Source of the DNA: Paracoccaceae bacterium
Lineage (GTDB): Bacteria > Pseudomonadota > Alphaproteobacteria > Rhodobacterales > Rhodobacteraceae
Reading direction: 5' to 3'
NCBI GenBank assembly: GCA_020629115.1
Contig: JAHDDY010000004.1
Coordinates: forward strand, 28,751-91,906
DNA: 63,156 nt
Under the pieces are notes generated by a model. It saw only the letters and a list, made by a program, of their open reading frames with translations, did no database searches and was not told the origin of the DNA. Every line of letters begins with the position of its first letter. Position 1 is the stretch's first letter. The position numbers and the translations under genes were made by a program. Of this stretch, positions 47,111-55,083 are shown piece by piece.

Positions 47111-47395
47111 CTACCCTGCGCGCGCGGCATCCTCCGCCGGGGTCAGGCACCGCATCGACAGGGCATGGACGGGACCGGCCATCTCCTCGGACAGCGCGTC
47201 GAGGATAAGCCGCTGGCGCGCGACCCGGGAGCGCCCCTCGAAGGCCGAGGACACGGCGAGGACGTTGAAATGCGTCTCGCCGCCCTCGCGCCAGCCGCCA
47301 TGGCCGCGATGGCTTTCGGAATCGTCGACCACGTCGAGCCGCGCCGGATCGAGCGCGGCGGACAGCTTGGCCTCAATGGTCTCTCGAACGCTCAT
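47111..47395 (-). CDS. BolA family protein
   Basis: A 94-residue BolA-type protein, a partner of monothiol glutaredoxins in iron-sulfur trafficking and a morphology regulator. The family core is complete: an N-terminal helix (ETIEAKLSAALDPARLDVVDDS), then SHRGHGG, then THFNVLAVSSAFEGRSRVARQRLILDALSEEM. The start at 47395 is the family start; the frame is open another 75 nt upstream without an RBS. The divergent J-domain gene lies 236 bp away, the pairing seen in many Rhodobacterales. Confidence 0.94.
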   Translation of the reverse strand: MSVRETIEAKLSAALDPARLDVVDDSESHRGHGGWREGGETHFNVLAVSSAFEGRSRVARQRLILDALSEEMAGPVHALSMRCLTPAEDAARAG

Positions 47396-47631
47396 GCGAA
47401 CCCTCCTCCGGTCTGTGCGCCCCTTGGTACCGCGCGCGCCGCCCCGTGCAAACCTGCCGCGACATCCCATCCGGCAGAAACTTCACCATGCGGCTTTACG
47501 GGGCGGTCACGACACGTATTATACGCTCCTTCCGCGCCGCAGGGTGCTTCGCGAAGGGCTGGGCCGCAGGGGCCGCCGACACGATCCGACGACACCATTC
47601 GAGGGGGAAAAACCGTCATGGAATGCACGTC

Positions 47632-48303
47632 ATGAGCCGTCTCGGGGACGAATTCGACATCAGCGTCAAGGCCGACAAGAAGCGCCGCAGCCGCCGCAAG
47701 GGCACGGGTGGGGCCTTCACCGATTCCAGCCGGGGATGCGACTGGCCCGACTGCCAGAGCAAGGGCGTGCACCGCGCGCCGGCCTCGCCGCAGGATCTGG
47801 ACTCGTTCCGCTGGTTCTGCGGCGATCACATCAAGGAATACAACAAGCGCTGGGACTACTACAAAGGCATGAGTGCGGACGAGATCGACGCCGCGCGCCG
47901 GGCCGACCAGTCCTGGGACCGCCCCACCTGGAAGATGCAGTCGGCCAAGCCCGTCGGCGCCCATCGCGTCAGCCACGCGGAGGGCCGGTCCTGGGAACGG
48001 TTCGGCTTCTCCGACCCGCTGGAGGTGCTGGGCGAGAACGCAACGATCAACCCCGGCGACGTGCACGAGAAGGAGGCCCGCCGCGCCCGCCGCCGCCTGC
48101 TTCCGAAAGCCGACCTCAAGGCGCTCCAGGCCCTCGACCTCGACGAGACGGCGACGGTCGAAAGCGTGCGCGAACGGTATTCGGCCCTCGTCAAGCAGTT
48201 GCACCCCGATATGAACGGCGGCGATCGCAGCGAGGAAGGCCGCCTGCGCGGGGTCATCACCGCTTGGCACCACCTGAAGAAATCGGCGATGTTCAAGCAG
48301 TAG
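47632..48303 (+). CDS. J-domain-containing protein
   Basis: A 223-residue protein with a C-terminal J domain: DLDETATVESVRERYSALVKQLHPDMNGGDRS, with HPD near residue 190. The N-terminal two-thirds carries a conserved unknown region with CDWPDCQSKGVHRAPASPQDLDSFRWFCGDHIKEYNKRWDYY, probably a zinc site from the Cys and His residues. In Rhodobacterales this gene normally lies between bolA and cobS. Here cobS is absent and an unrelated secreted protein follows. Three in-frame ATGs exist (47488, 47623, 47632); the last matches the family start best. Confidence 0.85.
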   Translation: MSRLGDEFDISVKADKKRRSRRKGTGGAFTDSSRGCDWPDCQSKGVHRAPASPQDLDSFRWFCGDHIKEYNKRWDYYKGMSADEIDAARRADQSWDRPTWKMQSAKPVGAHRVSHAEGRSWERFGFSDPLEVLGENATINPGDVHEKEARRARRRLLPKADLKALQALDLDETATVESVRERYSALVKQLHPDMNGGDRSEEGRLRGVITAWHHLKKSAMFKQ

Positions 48304-48350
48304 GATTTTTCCATATAGAAAATCCTATTGCCCCGGCCTTGAGCCGGGGC
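48301..48350 (+). terminator. Two adjacent hairpins after the J-domain gene
   Basis: Hairpin 1 has a perfect 9-bp stem (TAGGATTTT with AAAATCCTA, 48301-48327) that includes the stop codon. Hairpin 2 has an 8-bp stem (GCCCCGGC/GCCGGGGC, 48330-48350) followed by CTTTGTC. The second resembles the small G+C-rich hairpins scattered in alphaproteobacteria. Together they probably end the plus-strand transcript. Confidence 0.65.
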
Positions 48351-48392
48351 CTTTGTCGACTTGCGCGACTTCCGAGCGGAGCGTTGCGCCGT

Positions 48393-49604
48393 CTACGCCC
48401 CCCGGCACACCCCCGGCTTGCGCGCGCCCTTGAAGGTGGCGTAGCGGGCGATGACGAAGGTGGCGAGGGGGATGTCGAGGGTCTGGTCCAGCGTCAGCAT
48501 CTCGCGCAGCGCCTCGAACTCGGCGCGGCAGGTGTAGACCGGCAATCCCTCCACCGTCGTCGCCAGCCCGATGGCCTCGACCGCCCCCGTGCGGATGCGC
48601 CCCGACGCGCCGTTGCCGTCGTTGGCCAGCACGCGCTGGCGCGGGGCCTCGGAGCGGCAGTCCTCGTCGATGGTCTCGTGCTTGATCTCGACCACGTCCT
48701 CGCCCCGCACGTAGCGGTCGACGGTAAAGGCGACACCCTTCGGGAAGACGGTCTTCGAGGAATACGCCCCGCTGATGCCGAGCCGCGCGCTGACGGGCGA
48801 GAAGAGGGCATCCAGATCCAGCTCCCCCGCCGCGTCGAGCGACCTGGACAGATCCACCACCTGATCGCAGGTCTTGCGCGTCACGAACCGCTTCGCGAAG
48901 GCGTCGGCGATGCGCTTGCGGTCTTCGCGGTCGAGGGAGAAGTCCGACGCGCGGGCCATGATGTCCTCGATCTGGCGCGCTGTGTCGTACGGCTCGAAGG
49001 GGGCGGGAATGCTGTCGGGGTCGATATCCTCGGGGTGGAGAATGGCGAAATCGGCGAGGTCCACGTCGACGGTGTCGTCCCCGGCATAGGCCGCGCCCAT
49101 CTTGTCGCGCCCGACGGTGAGGCGGATGGCGTCGCCGTCGAGGAACGCGAAGGCGTAGGTCTCGCTCGGGGTCAGGGTCAGCGCGCCGTAGCGCGCGGAC
49201 TCGGCGCGGACCTGCGAGGTGACGACGGCGATGGGGCCGCCCGCGCGCAGGCTGCTTTCCAGACCCCTGTGCGGAAAGTAGTGCTCGTTCGCGTCCACCC
49301 GGACGTAGACGAGCAGGCCGTCCCCCGTCACCGTCAGCGCCCATTTGCGCCCCGCCCGGTCCCGGCGCACGTCGCGCAGGACCAGAAGCCGCGTCCCGGC
49401 GGGCAGATAGACAGAGCGCGGCGTCATGCGCAGGGCGGGATCGTGGATGTTGGCGAGGCGGGCGCTCGAACTCTTGGCGATGCGCACGCCGATGACGTCG
49501 TAATCCTTGCCCATGACCGTGCGCGTCTCGGCGTGGGCGGCGGCGAGCGGCAGGGCCATGGCGGCGACCGTCAGGACACAGCGGAGCCGGTCTGCGATTC
49601 TCAT
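48393..49604 (-). CDS. Secreted protein of unknown function, 403 residues
   Basis: A protein with a signal peptide of about 25 residues (ending AHA-ETR). The mature chain is a mix of beta and helix. It has cysteines near KTCDQVVDL, EDCRSEAP, YTCRAEF and the final PGVCRGA, so two disulfides are possible. LTPSETYAFAFLDGDAIRLTVGRD and ASDFSLDREDRKRIADAFAKRFVTRK are its more structured segments. I do not recognise a family. The start at 49604 is set by the signal peptide. It is convergent with the J-domain gene and stands apart from neighbours. Confidence 0.7.
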   Translation of the reverse strand: MRIADRLRCVLTVAAMALPLAAAHAETRTVMGKDYDVIGVRIAKSSSARLANIHDPALRMTPRSVYLPAGTRLLVLRDVRRDRAGRKWALTVTGDGLLVYVRVDANEHYFPHRGLESSLRAGGPIAVVTSQVRAESARYGALTLTPSETYAFAFLDGDAIRLTVGRDKMGAAYAGDDTVDVDLADFAILHPEDIDPDSIPAPFEPYDTARQIEDIMARASDFSLDREDRKRIADAFAKRFVTRKTCDQVVDLSRSLDAAGELDLDALFSPVSARLGISGAYSSKTVFPKGVAFTVDRYVRGEDVVEIKHETIDEDCRSEAPRQRVLANDGNGASGRIRTGAVEAIGLATTVEGLPVYTCRAEFEALREMLTLDQTLDIPLATFVIARYATFKGARKPGVCRGA

Positions 49605-49674
49605 GGTCCGTCCCCCCGGATGCGTGACGCGTTCCGGAATAGCACAGCTTCGGCGTACCCGGAAGGGGCCGGCC

Positions 49675-50571
49675 CTACCGCCTGGGGGAGAGTGCCCCGT
49701 TGACCATCGCCACGCCGAGCGTCCCGATGCCGAGCGCGACGGCATCGAGGACGGACGGCCTCTCCCCCAGCCAGACGACCGCCATCGCCGTAGCCAGGAC
49801 GGGCACCAGCACACTGAAGGAGGCGGCGCGGGCGGTGCCGAGGCGGGTGATGGCCAGGCCGTAGGCGATGGTTGCGACGAACCCGCTCAGGATGCCCTGC
49901 GCCGCGATGTGGAAGGCGAGCGTGGCCGGGGGCAGGCCCGGCAGGGCGCTGCCTGTGGCGAGGATGACGGGCACGAGCAGGAGCGTCGACCACGCGAAGA
50001 CGACCGCCGCCGCCTGCACCGCCGACAGCCCGCTGCGCCGGTAGGCCACCGTGTAGGCGGCCCAGCCGGCGCTCGCCAGCAGCAGGAAGCCGAGCGACGG
50101 CAGGTCCGTCTCCCCGCCCCGACCGGACAGGACGAGCGCGAGGACGAGGGCGGCGGCGACCGCGATGAGGGCGATGCCGGCCCGGCGCTCCGGCGCGATG
50201 CGCTCGCCATGGAGCAGCCAGGCCCCCGCCGCCGCCAGGACGGGCATGGTGCAGGGCACCAGCGCCGCCGTATGGGCAATGCTCGCCCGGTCCATCCCGG
50301 CGGTGACGAACAGGACGAAGGGCGCGCCCCAGCAGAACATCATCGCGACCGACGAAAGCGGCACGCCGCGCGGCAGCAGGCCGATGCGCCAGCACAGCGG
50401 CGCGAGCATCGTCGCCGGGACGCCGTAGCGCAGCAGCGCGATGTCGGTGCCGGTCAGGCCGTCCTCGATGGCGATGCGCGTCGCGGGCAGCCACGCGGCC
50501 CAGATCGTCACGGCGACCAGCGCGAGGCCCAGCCCCGTCCAGTCGCGACCCTGCCGAACCGATGCATCCAT
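49675..50571 (-). CDS. EamA/DMT-family transporter
   Basis: A 298-residue inner-membrane protein with about ten helices in two EamA repeats: the first from ALVAVTIWAAWLPATRIAIEDGLTGTDIALLRYG, the second from LGFLLLASAGWAAYTVAYRRSGLSAVQAAAVVFAW. Members export amino acids and metabolites. Substrate unknown. The start is uncertain: ATG 50571 has GGTGGGAGG immediately before it (no spacer), while an ATG 18 nt upstream has a poorer RBS. Confidence 0.88.
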   Translation of the reverse strand: MDASVRQGRDWTGLGLALVAVTIWAAWLPATRIAIEDGLTGTDIALLRYGVPATMLAPLCWRIGLLPRGVPLSSVAMMFCWGAPFVLFVTAGMDRASIAHTAALVPCTMPVLAAAGAWLLHGERIAPERRAGIALIAVAAALVLALVLSGRGGETDLPSLGFLLLASAGWAAYTVAYRRSGLSAVQAAAVVFAWSTLLLVPVILATGSALPGLPPATLAFHIAAQGILSGFVATIAYGLAITRLGTARAASFSVLVPVLATAMAVVWLGERPSVLDAVALGIGTLGVAMVNGALSPRR

Positions 50572-50652
50572 CCTCCCACCGTCCGCCATGGGCCGCGGGG
50601 ATGCAAGGGCGGAAGCGCCCTGCCCCGGCAGCGGGTCGAAGCCCTGTTCCCC

Positions 50653-50674
50653 GCCCCCGGCGAAGACCGGGGGC
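50653..50674 (+). repeat. REP-like hairpin, copy A
   Basis: An 8-bp perfect stem GCCCCCGG/CCGGGGGC with loop CGAAGA. It shares the loop and flank (CTCGC-N-GGGC) with the copy at 63059-63080 and is in inverted orientation relative to copy B at 50723-50744. The gap 50572-50841 holds no gene; it consists mostly of these hairpins and a weak partial copy at 50804-50820. Confidence 0.7.
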
Positions 50675-50722
50675 CTCGCCGGGCAGGCTATGATCGAGAA
50701 GTTTGTACTCTGCTCCATCGAG

Positions 50723-50744
50723 GTTCCCGGTCTTCGCCGGGAAC
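50723..50744 (-). repeat. REP-like hairpin, copy B (inverted)
   Basis: GTTCCCGG/CCGGGAAC with loop TCTTCG: the reverse complement form of copies A and D. The stem differs from copy A at two positions with both partners changed (C-G to T-A), so base pairing is kept. Confidence 0.7.
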
Positions 50745-50841
50745 GGAGGGAAAAATACTTTCAGGTGATTGCCCTGGCACCCTGCCCCGGCGCTGCGCGC
50801 GGTACGAAGACCGGGAACGGGGCGCTCCCGTCACCGCCGTG

Positions 50842-51261
50842 TCAAGCCGCCCACCCCTTCCCCCGCCGCTGCAGGAAGGGCGGGACGGCGCGGCTCAGGG
50901 CGGCGAGCCACAGCGCCTCCGGCTGGCGCTCGGCCAGGGCGTCGGAGATGGACAGTTCGTCGAAGCCGCAGAAGCGGGCGAAGGGGAACTGGTCCGTGAT
51001 CAGATGCCCCGCCGCCCGGAGTCGCCCGCGATAGCCCAGCGCCCGCAAACGCCGCGCGAGGCTGAACCCGCGCCCGTCCGCGAAGCTCGGGAAGGGGACG
51101 ACGACGAGGGACAGGCGGTCGAAATGCGGTGCGACCGCCGCCGGGTCCGCATCGAGCGGCATGTCGAGCGCCGCGCCCTCCGGCGCATCGGGCAGGGTGC
51201 CGAGGGAGACGAGGGCGGGGGTGTCGTCCGGCGCGAAGCCGGTATCGGTGACGAGGGGCAT
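50842..51261 (-). CDS. DUF934 protein of the sulfite-reductase operon
   Basis: A 139-residue DUF934 protein, found next to sulfite-reductase genes in proteobacteria. Typical blocks are LDMPLDADPAAVAPHFDRLSLVVVPFPSFADGRGFSLARRLRALGYRGRLRAAGHLITDQFPFARFCGFDE. Function unknown; an oxidoreductase-associated role is assumed from linkage. It lies 74 bp after the sulfite-reductase gene, and the cysH gene that often separates them is missing. Confidence 0.9.
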   Translation of the reverse strand: MPLVTDTGFAPDDTPALVSLGTLPDAPEGAALDMPLDADPAAVAPHFDRLSLVVVPFPSFADGRGFSLARRLRALGYRGRLRAAGHLITDQFPFARFCGFDELSISDALAERQPEALWLAALSRAVPPFLQRRGKGWAA

Positions 51262-51335
51262 GGGAAAGTACCTCCGGAAGTGTCAGCTCTGCCCCGGGGT
51301 CGATCCGGAGCCTTTTTCGGCGGGGCGGCGCGTTC

Positions 51336-53006
51336 CTAGGCCGCCGCGTAGAGCGCCGCCTTGAACGGCTCGGCCCCGAGGCGGCGGTAGGTGTCGATGA
51401 ACCGTTCGCCCTCGTCCTCCCGCACGTCGAGATAGGCGTCGACCAGCCGCTCGATGGCCGGGCCGACCTCCTCCGCCGAGATGCCCGGCCCGGCGCGCTC
51501 GCCGATGGCCATGGTCTCGGTATGATCGCCGCCCAGGGTGATCTGGTAGTTCTCGATGCCCGACTTCTCCAGCCCCAGGATGCCGACATGGCCGACATGG
51601 TGATGGCCACAGGCGTTGATGCAGCCGGATATCTTGATGGTGAACTCGCCGATGGCCTTGGCCCGGTCCGGCGCGGCGAAGCGGCGGGAGAGATCCTGCG
51701 CGACCGGGATCGAGCGGGCCGTGGCCAGCGCGCAGTAGTCGAGGCCGGGGCAAGCGATGATGTCGGTGATCAGCCCCGCATTCGCCGTCGCCAGCCCCGC
51801 CTTGCGCAGGGCCGCGAAGACGCCCGGAAGGTCGTCCTTCCTCACATGCGGCAGGATGACGTTCTGCTCGTGCGAGATGCGCAGCTCGTCATGGCTGTAC
51901 CGTTCGCCCAGATCGGCCAGCGCGCGCATCTGCGCGGTGGTCGCGTCGCCCGGTGCCTCGCCCGTGCCCTTGACGGCGACCGTGACGATGGCGTGGCCGG
52001 GGGCGCGGTGGGCGGCGACGTTCGTCTCGACCCAGCGCGCCAGCGCGGCATCCTCGGCCATGGCGGTCTCCAGCGTCTCGGACCGTTCGGGCAGGTCGGC
52101 GAGGGCGGGCGGGGCGAAATACGCCTCGATCCGCGCCACCTGCTCGGGATCGGGCGCGACGACGGGGCCGCCCTCCTCGCGCATCTGCCGCTCGAACTCG
52201 GCCTCGACCTGGGCGCGCATGTCGTCGATGCCGGTCTCGTGGACGAGGATCTTGATGCGCGCCTTGTACTTGTTATCCCGCCGTCCGTGTAGATTGTAGA
52301 CGCGCAGGATCGCCTCCAGGTACGGGAGCAGATGGTCCTTCGGCAGGAAGTCGCGCATGACCTTGCCGATCATGGGCGTGCGGCCCAGGCCGCCGCCGAC
52401 GATGACCTCGTAGCCCGGCGCGCCGCCCTCGCCGCGCACCATGCGCAGGCCGATATCGTGCGCCTTCGTCACCGCGCGGTCGTTGGGCGAGCCGGTGACG
52501 GCGACCTTGAACTTGCGCGGCAGGAAGGCGAATTCGGGATGGGCGGTCGACCATTGCCGGATCAGCTCGGCGGTCGGGCGCGGGTCCTCGATCTCGTCCG
52601 CCGCCGCGCCGGCGAAATGATCCGCCGTCACGTTGCGGATGCAGTTGCCGCTGGTCTGGATCGCGTGCATCTCCACATCCGCCAGCGCGTCGAGGATGTC
52701 GCCCACATCCGTGAGTTTCGTCCAGTTGTACTGGATGTTCTGGCGCGTGGTGAAATGGCCGTAGCCCTCGTCCCAGCGCTCCGCAATGGTGGCGAGGGTG
52801 CGCATCTGGCGGCTCGACAAGGTGCCGTAGGGAATGGCGACGCGCAGCATGTAGGCGTGGAGCTGAAGGTAGAGACCGTTCATCAGGCGCAGGGGCTTGT
52901 ACTCGTCCTCCGTCAGCGCGCCGTCGATGCGGCGCTGCGTCTGGTCGCGGAACTCCGAGACCCGGGCGCGCACGTAGTCGTGGTCGAATTCGTCGTAGCG
53001 GTACAT
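51336..53006 (-). CDS. cysI: Ferredoxin-type nitrite/sulfite reductase (CysI-like hemoprotein)
   Basis: A siroheme [4Fe-4S] enzyme reducing sulfite to sulfide (or nitrite to ammonia) with six electrons. The 556 residues form the twofold-repeat NiR/SiR fold, and the cluster/siroheme ligands are C419-x5-C425 (ACPGLDYCALA) and C462-x3-C466 (SGCINACGHHH). The pattern RQNIQYNWTKLTDVGDI and SGNCIRNVTADH are substrate-side blocks. Sulfite and nitrite reductases of this type are hard to tell apart by eye; the surrounding cysG, DUF2849 and DUF934 favour sulfite assimilation. It lies 11 bp after the DUF2849 gene. Confidence 0.93.
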   Translation of the reverse strand: MYRYDEFDHDYVRARVSEFRDQTQRRIDGALTEDEYKPLRLMNGLYLQLHAYMLRVAIPYGTLSSRQMRTLATIAERWDEGYGHFTTRQNIQYNWTKLTDVGDILDALADVEMHAIQTSGNCIRNVTADHFAGAAADEIEDPRPTAELIRQWSTAHPEFAFLPRKFKVAVTGSPNDRAVTKAHDIGLRMVRGEGGAPGYEVIVGGGLGRTPMIGKVMRDFLPKDHLLPYLEAILRVYNLHGRRDNKYKARIKILVHETGIDDMRAQVEAEFERQMREEGGPVVAPDPEQVARIEAYFAPPALADLPERSETLETAMAEDAALARWVETNVAAHRAPGHAIVTVAVKGTGEAPGDATTAQMRALADLGERYSHDELRISHEQNVILPHVRKDDLPGVFAALRKAGLATANAGLITDIIACPGLDYCALATARSIPVAQDLSRRFAAPDRAKAIGEFTIKISGCINACGHHHVGHVGILGLEKSGIENYQITLGGDHTETMAIGERAGPGISAEEVGPAIERLVDAYLDVREDEGERFIDTYRRLGAEPFKAALYAAA

Positions 53007-53017
53007 GGGTCGTCTCC

Positions 53018-53362
53018 TCAGATGCCGCCCGAGGCGGCCAGCGGCTCGCGGCGTTCGGGGTGGGCGGCCTGCTTGCCGAGATCGGGGCGGGTCGAGGGGC
53101 CGCGCGTGCGGAACTTCTCGCGGAAATGGGTCGGGAAGGGGCGGCCGTCGTCGTCGAGGGCCACGTCGGCGAGATACGGCCCGACCACCCTGTCCTGCTG
53201 CGGCGCGGCGCGGGCCATGAGGGTCTCGCCCTCCTCCGCCGTGTGGGCGATGGCCGCCTCGGCCAGCCGCCGCGTCCAGCCGCCCCCCGAATTCATGTAG
53301 ACGACATCGCCGCGGAACAGGTCGTTCGCGCTGACGATCTTGGGCTTGAAATCGCGGGGCAT
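53018..53362 (-). CDS. DUF2849 protein
   Basis: A 114-residue protein of DUF2849, whose gene is nearly always between cysG and the sulfite reductase in alphaproteobacteria. Core: KIVSANDLFRGDVVYMNSGGGWTRRLAEAAIAHTAEEGETLMARA, an SH3-like small domain. Function unknown; coupling to cysG is tight (4-bp gap), to cysI as well. Confidence 0.88.
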   Translation of the reverse strand: MPRDFKPKIVSANDLFRGDVVYMNSGGGWTRRLAEAAIAHTAEEGETLMARAAPQQDRVVGPYLADVALDDDGRPFPTHFREKFRTRGPSTRPDLGKQAAHPERREPLAASGGI

Positions 53363-53365
53363 GGC

Positions 53366-54784
53366 TCAGAGCACTCCGGTTGCGGGCAGGTCGATATCGT
53401 CGCGCGCGGCCATCGCCTCGCGGGGCGAGAGGCCGAGGAAGAGGATGGCGGGGCCGGTGATGCCCGCCCCCGTCAGCGCGTCGGGCAGGCGGTCCAGCGT
53501 TGTGGCGACGATCCTCTGGTCGAGGCGCGACACGTTCTCGATGGCCGTGACGGGCGTATCCGCCGCCGCGCCGTGCATCAGCAGCCGCCCGGCGAGGAAG
53601 CGCGCGGCGCGCACGCCCATGTAGATGGCCGCCGGTTGCACCGCGCCGCCCTCCCCCGGCTGGGCCAGCCCGCGCCAGTCATGCTCGGCGAACCCGGCCA
53701 CGTCGTGCCCGGTCAGGAGGCGAAAGGCGGCGTTGCGCCCCCGCTTCGTCCAGCTCACCCCGAGGCTCGCCGCCGCCGCCGAGGCCGCCGTGATGCCGGG
53801 AACGATCTCGAAGGGGATGCCGGCGGCGTCGAGCGCGTCCATCTCCTCGTCCAGCCGCCCGAACACCACCGGGTCGCCTGATTTCAGCCGCGCCACATGC
53901 GCGCCGTTCGCGGCGTGCTCGACCATGAGCGCGTCGATATCGGCCTGCTTCCAGGACGGGCCGTTCGGGATCTTGCCGACCTCGACGACGATGGCCTCGC
54001 GTCGGGCCAGCTCCAGGATCTCCGGCGAGACAAGGCGGTCGTGGATGACAACATCGGCCTCGTGCAGCGCCTTGCGCGCCTTGAGCGTCAGCAGCTCCGG
54101 ATCGCCCGGCCCCGCACCGATCAGGGCGACGCGGCCCGTCTCGCCCGCCTCGGCCAGAGTCTCGGCCAGCAACGCGTCGAGCGCCGCGCGCACCGCTTCC
54201 TCGCCGCCCTCGGACAGGGCGCGGGGACCGATCTCGTCGTAGTAGCGCGACCAGAAGCGGCGGCGGGGGCGACCCATGGGCAAGGCGTTCGCCGCCTCGC
54301 GAAAGCCCTGGCCGATCCGGGCGAGCGTGCCGAGCGCGGGGGCGAGGCGCTCCTCGGTCTCGGCCTTGATGCGCCGGGCGAGCACGGGGGCCGCGCCCTC
54401 GGTGCCGATGGCGACGGTCACCGGATCGCGGTCCACGATGGCGGGGGTGATGAAATCGCTGTTGTCGAGGTCGTCGACGATGTTGACCATCGCCCCCGCC
54501 GCGCGGCCGATGCGCGCGGCGCGGGCATCCTCGCCCGCCTCCTCGTTCGCGCCGTAGAGCAGCGCGGCGCACAGCGCATCGCCGTGCCGGACGGGCCGCT
54601 CGACCAGCGTCAGCCGCCCCTCGCCGGCCCAGCGCCGGATCTGCGGATGCGGGTCGGTGCCGTAGACGGCGAGCGTCGCCTCCGTCTTGAGCAGCAGGCG
54701 CAGCTTGGCCACCGCCGCCTCGCCCGCGCCGGACACGACGACGCGGCGGGCGCGCAGATCTCTGAAAACCGGAAAATGACGCAT
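53366..54784 (-). CDS. cysG: Siroheme synthase CysG
   Basis: A trifunctional enzyme making siroheme from uroporphyrinogen III. The N-terminal half (1 to about 205) is the precorrin-2 dehydrogenase/sirohydrochlorin ferrochelatase, with the Rossmann motif GAGEAA (19-24) and NIVDDLDNSDFITPAIVDRDPVTVAIGTEG. The C-terminal half from about 217 is uroporphyrinogen methyltransferase: VALIGAGPGDPELLTLKARKALHEADVVIHDRLV and SGDPVVFGRLDEE. At 472 residues it has the standard length. It opens the operon cysG-DUF2849-cysI-DUF934, all on the minus strand. Confidence 0.96.
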   Translation of the reverse strand: MRHFPVFRDLRARRVVVSGAGEAAVAKLRLLLKTEATLAVYGTDPHPQIRRWAGEGRLTLVERPVRHGDALCAALLYGANEEAGEDARAARIGRAAGAMVNIVDDLDNSDFITPAIVDRDPVTVAIGTEGAAPVLARRIKAETEERLAPALGTLARIGQGFREAANALPMGRPRRRFWSRYYDEIGPRALSEGGEEAVRAALDALLAETLAEAGETGRVALIGAGPGDPELLTLKARKALHEADVVIHDRLVSPEILELARREAIVVEVGKIPNGPSWKQADIDALMVEHAANGAHVARLKSGDPVVFGRLDEEMDALDAAGIPFEIVPGITAASAAAASLGVSWTKRGRNAAFRLLTGHDVAGFAEHDWRGLAQPGEGGAVQPAAIYMGVRAARFLAGRLLMHGAAADTPVTAIENVSRLDQRIVATTLDRLPDALTGAGITGPAILFLGLSPREAMAARDDIDLPATGVL

Positions 54785-55083
54785 GGGGATGCTCCTCTAC
54801 CTGCGACGGAAGATAGGATCATTTTCCAGTTTCGGATAGATTTGCCGCGCCGATAGGAACGCGGTTCCGACATGCGCCGAATACGGGTGATGGCGTTCGA
54901 TATCGGCGGTCGGGACGGACCGTGGCGGCCCGTCACGCGTCCGGGCCGAAATCCCGTTCCCGTCCTCTGCAGGCATCAGCCGGGCAAGCGCGCATAGGAC
55001 GCTCTGTTCCGGGCCGGATGACCGTGGCCTAAATCAATCGAGATGTGTTCCGAAAGACACAATCTGAACCCTATGAAATTTTT
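54785..55083. promoter_or_regulatory. Upstream region of cysG (no gene)
   Basis: Nothing codes here. The cysG-proximal 70 bp are A+T-rich and carry three direct GATAG elements at 54812, 54835 and 54852 (plus strand). No riboswitch pattern is recognised. They might bind a regulator of sulfur metabolism, but this is speculative. The rest, 54860-55020, is high-GC with no obvious feature. Confidence 0.35.
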
